From positions 2,867,705 through 2,903,227 of the forward strand of contig CP070646.1 in NCBI GenBank assembly GCA_020354435.1: 35,523 nt of DNA, given 5' to 3'. Positions 33,137 through 35,523 of the stretch are shown piece after piece. Within the stretch, counting starts at the first letter, position 1. The number at the start of each line of letters is the position of its first letter. The notes below the pieces were generated by a model. That model had not been told where the DNA came from, ran no database searches, and was given only the letters and a program-made list of their open reading frames with translations. This stretch comes from Gammaproteobacteria bacterium (GTDB lineage: Bacteria > Pseudomonadota > Gammaproteobacteria > GCA-001735895). The translations under genes were made by a program, and so were the position numbers.

Positions 33137-33664
33137 ATGGCATTAATCACCCGACTCTCGCGCCTGTTCGAGGCCGATTTCCACGCAGTGCTGGACCGCA
33201 TCGAGGAACCCGACCTGCAGTTGAAGCAGGCCGTGCGCGAAATGCAGTTCGCACTCGAGCAGGACCAGCAACGTCTGAAGCTGCTGCAACTCGAGGCCGA
33301 ACAACTCGCCCGCACCAGCACCGACCTGATCTCCAGTCTGAAAGCGCTGGATGAAGAGCTCGATATCTGCCTGGCGGCGAAAGAAGACGATCTCGCGCGC
33401 GATCTGGTGCGGCGCAAGCTTGCGGCCGAACGGCAGCTGCAGGCGCTGGAAAACCAGGCTGCAAACACCGACAGGCAGCAACAGGGCCTGGCCGCCGAAA
33501 TCGAGGAACAGAGCCAGCAATTGACCAGCATGCAGCAAAAGCTGGAGTTGCTGGTCGACGACGAACAATCCGCCGGCACCGGTTACGGCCTGGCCGAGAC
33601 CATCCGTGCCGAGGAAATCGAAATTGCGCTACTGCGCGAAAAACAGCGGAGGGCCAAATCATGA
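33137..33664 (+). CDS. PspA/IM30-family protein
   Basis: 175 residues (PspA of E. coli has 222). The opening MALITRLSRLFEADFHAVLDRIEEPDLQLKQAVREM has the amphipathic helix and linker by which PspA binds stressed membranes; the remainder is a continuous coiled coil (leucine/glutamine-rich heptads such as LKLLQLEAEQLARTSTDL). It is shorter than PspA, lacking the last part. ESCRT-III-like assembly on the inner membrane is expected for the family. No pspB, pspC or pspF is nearby. It is coupled by a 4-bp overlap to the membrane protein that follows and is divergent from the two-component system. Confidence 0.88.
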   Translation: MALITRLSRLFEADFHAVLDRIEEPDLQLKQAVREMQFALEQDQQRLKLLQLEAEQLARTSTDLISSLKALDEELDICLAAKEDDLARDLVRRKLAAERQLQALENQAANTDRQQQGLAAEIEEQSQQLTSMQQKLELLVDDEQSAGTGYGLAETIRAEEIEIALLREKQRRAKS

Positions 33665-34227
33665 AAAAACCCGGAATCATCGACGGCATTATTCTCGCAC
33701 TGGTCATCAGCATTGGTGCAGGCGCCGCAAATCTCGTATTTGGCGCCTTCGTCGGTTACGGCACGCTGTTCCAGCTGACACTGTTGGCGGCAACCCTCGC
33801 CTACTTGCTGTACCTGTTCAAACGCAGCCCGGCCCGTGCCGGCCGAGTCGTAGTGCTGGCCGCCTGGGGCACGCTCAGCCTGGCTGGCTGGTTTTTCGAC
33901 CTGCCGCTGTTCGAACAGGTCCTGCTGCAGGCCGGCTTCATCTGGCTTACCCGCGCGCTTTACTTCCATGGCTCGCTGTTTTCCGCAGCACTGGATTTTG
34001 GCCTGGTCTCGGCGGGCCTGGCCGCGGGCGCCTGGGCCATGGTCAACACCGGCAGCCTGGCCGCGGCCCTGTGGAGCTTCTTCCTGCTGCAGTCGCTGTT
34101 TAGCTGGATCCCGAGCCTGGCGCGCAAACAGGACGGCGAGGCCTGCCGGCAGCAGACGAGCCGATCCAGTTTTCAATCAGCGCATCGCGTCGCCGCCGAC
34201 GCCGTACGCAAACTTACCCAACCCTGA
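33661..34227 (+). CDS. Membrane protein of the PspA-VWA unit
   Basis: 188 residues, no family recognised. There are four or five hydrophobic segments (about 7-32, 35-53, 60-80, 88-108 and 115-148) and a polar C-terminal tail of about 40 residues (KQDGEACRQQTSRSS). The start overlaps the PspA-like gene by 4 bp and the VWA gene follows 14 bp later, so the three are made together. It could link the cytoplasmic PspA-like protein with the exported VWA protein across the inner membrane; this is inferred from gene order only. Confidence 0.8.
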   Translation: MKKPGIIDGIILALVISIGAGAANLVFGAFVGYGTLFQLTLLAATLAYLLYLFKRSPARAGRVVVLAAWGTLSLAGWFFDLPLFEQVLLQAGFIWLTRALYFHGSLFSAALDFGLVSAGLAAGAWAMVNTGSLAAALWSFFLLQSLFSWIPSLARKQDGEACRQQTSRSSFQSAHRVAADAVRKLTQP

Positions 34228-34241
34228 ACGGAGAGATACCC

Positions 34242-35450
34242 ATGAAAAATTTCAGCTTCAATCCCCGCATCATTGCCGCCGCGCTGATCCTCGCCACCGC
34301 GGCCGGCATCGCGCTGTTTCCGCTGACCCGGCAGGCGCAGGCGATTCCAGGCGCTAACATTACGCTGCCGCCGTCCGCACAGGACCACAGTATCGAGGTC
34401 GTATTCATCCTCGACACCACCAGCAGCATGAGCGGGCTGATCCAGGCGGCCAAGGAAAAAATCTGGTCGATCGCAACGACGATGGCTTCGGCGCAGCAAA
34501 ACCCGGATATCAGGATGGGTCTGGTCGCGTTTCGCGACCGCGGTGACGCCTACGTCACCCGCGTCTTCGACCTGTCGGAAGACCTGGATACGATGTACGC
34601 GAGCCTGATGGACTTCCGCGCCGCCGGTGGCGGTGACGGTCCGGAAAGCGTAAACCAGGCGCTTTATGACGCGATCCACCGGATTTCGTGGAGTGAACAG
34701 GGCAACGTCTACAAGGTTGCCTTCCTGGTCGGCGATGCACCGCCGCACATGGATTATCAAAACGACGTCAAGTACCCGGTATCGCTGGTCGAGGCCAGGC
34801 GCAAGGGCATTATCGTCAACACGATCCAGAGCGGACAGCATCAAAACACTCGCCCGGCCTGGCAGGAAATCGCATCGCTCGGCGATGGCGACTATTTCCA
34901 GGTCGAGGATTCCGGCAACGCGGTTGCGGTTGCAACGCCGTTCGACGAGGAATTGTCGAAGCTTGCCGCCGAACTCGAAGCCACCCGCCTTTACTACGGA
35001 GACGATAAGGCGCGCAAGGCGCAGAAACGCAAGCTCGAGGCCAACGCCAAACTGCGCGAGGGGTTGTCCACCGAGGCGCTGGCGCGACGCTCGGCCTATA
35101 ACGCCACCGCCAGCGGCAAGAAAAACTTTCTCGGCGATAGTGAACTGGTCGAGGAAGTCACATCGGGCCGGATCGAACTCGAGGACATCAAACGGGAAGA
35201 GCTGCCGGCCAGCATGCAAATGATGGCGCCGGAAGAACAGATGGAAGTCATTACCGAGCAGGCGCAGCGGCGCGACGAGCTACAGCAGAAAATTGAAAAG
35301 CTGTCCGAGTCACGCAACCGCTTCATCAAGGAAAAAGTCGATGCGGCCGGCGGGGCCGACGATTCGCTGGATGAGAAAATATATCGCGCGGTCAGGGACC
35401 AGGCTGCTTCGGTCGGGCTTAGCTACGACAGCGACAGCGCGAAATATTAA
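34242..35450 (+). CDS. Exported VWA-domain protein
   Basis: 402 residues with a signal peptide (1-34, cleavage near AQA-IPG). The von Willebrand factor A domain runs from about residue 50 to 240. The MIDAS motif is DTTSSM from Asp58 (consensus DxSxS, here DxTxS). Further features are GGGDGPESVNQALYDAI and FLVGDAPPHMD. After it comes a charged, coiled-coil-rich half (QAQRRDELQQKIEKLSESRNR). MIDAS domains bind protein partners through Mg. GGAGAG precedes the ATG. Its position after PspA-like and membrane genes suggests a periplasmic arm of the same system; no MoxR ATPase is beside it. Confidence 0.9.
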   Translation: MKNFSFNPRIIAAALILATAAGIALFPLTRQAQAIPGANITLPPSAQDHSIEVVFILDTTSSMSGLIQAAKEKIWSIATTMASAQQNPDIRMGLVAFRDRGDAYVTRVFDLSEDLDTMYASLMDFRAAGGGDGPESVNQALYDAIHRISWSEQGNVYKVAFLVGDAPPHMDYQNDVKYPVSLVEARRKGIIVNTIQSGQHQNTRPAWQEIASLGDGDYFQVEDSGNAVAVATPFDEELSKLAAELEATRLYYGDDKARKAQKRKLEANAKLREGLSTEALARRSAYNATASGKKNFLGDSELVEEVTSGRIELEDIKREELPASMQMMAPEEQMEVITEQAQRRDELQQKIEKLSESRNRFIKEKVDAAGGADDSLDEKIYRAVRDQAASVGLSYDSDSAKY

Positions 35451-35496
35451 GTTCAGATGCTATTTACAGGTAAGGCGATTTTCCCCAGAGAATGGA

Positions 35497-35523
35497 GTCA
35501 TCCCCGCATTTCGGAGTCATCCC
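35497..35523. repeat. REP-like repeat (family B), cut by the window end
   Basis: gtcatccccgc (35497-35507) and a second gtcatccc (35516-35523) match the ends of the copies at 5848-6005 and 8475-8605. The rest lies outside. Confidence 0.55.

Overview
The window looks like chromosome of a gammaproteobacterium of fairly high GC content. The order rpsT (divergent) / murJ-ribF-ileS-lspA-fkpB-ispH is typical of that class, as are AceK, AlgH/YqgE and the phenylacetate and tyrosine catabolic genes. I cannot place it below class from sequence alone. No tRNA, rRNA or CRISPR array was seen.

Layout. 1-1245: an IS110-family insertion sequence (CDS 275-1231) sitting inside a dispersed palindromic REP-like repeat. 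Its upstream non-coding part can be read as a bridge RNA: one loop carries both halves of the genomic target and the other carries both halves of the element's own junction, each around a CT core. 1403-4417: an FAH-family hydrolase, aceK (isocitrate dehydrogenase kinase/phosphatase) and a small membrane protein. 4451-7161 (minus): a membrane acyltransferase, a run of REP-like hairpins, a choice-of-anchor-H type surface protein and a His-rich exported protein. 7274-15866: a second FAH protein, rpsT, then the murJ-ribF-ileS-lspA-fkpB-ispH envelope/isoprenoid block. 15948-21259: a DUF6279-type lipoprotein, a lipase-like hydrolase, a small membrane protein, a VOC protein with fumarylacetoacetase (tyrosine breakdown), a signal-peptide-bearing AlgH and an FHA protein.

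21432-25283 (minus) is a compact six-gene operon: membrane cytochrome b, SHP-like oxygen-binding cytochrome c, diheme cytochrome c, PepSY protein, response regulator, histidine kinase. A CTTAAA-N5-CTTAAA direct repeat lies just upstream, the layout expected for an OmpR-family regulator, so the operon may control itself. 25452-29814 (minus) is paaF-paaG-paaH-paaJ, the lower, beta-oxidation-like part of phenylacetate degradation, without the epoxidase, ring-opening or ligase genes.

30194-35450 holds a second two-component system (minus), divergent from a three-gene unit: PspA/IM30-like coiled-coil protein, four- or five-TM membrane protein and exported VWA-domain protein. Between them is a TGTAAA-N5-TGTAAA direct repeat resembling a CpxR-type box. 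I read this as a candidate envelope-stress module and the best candidate for an undescribed system here; the bridge RNA of the IS110 element is the best directly readable signal. REP-like repeats of two families fill most larger gaps, and one lies in the murJ leader.
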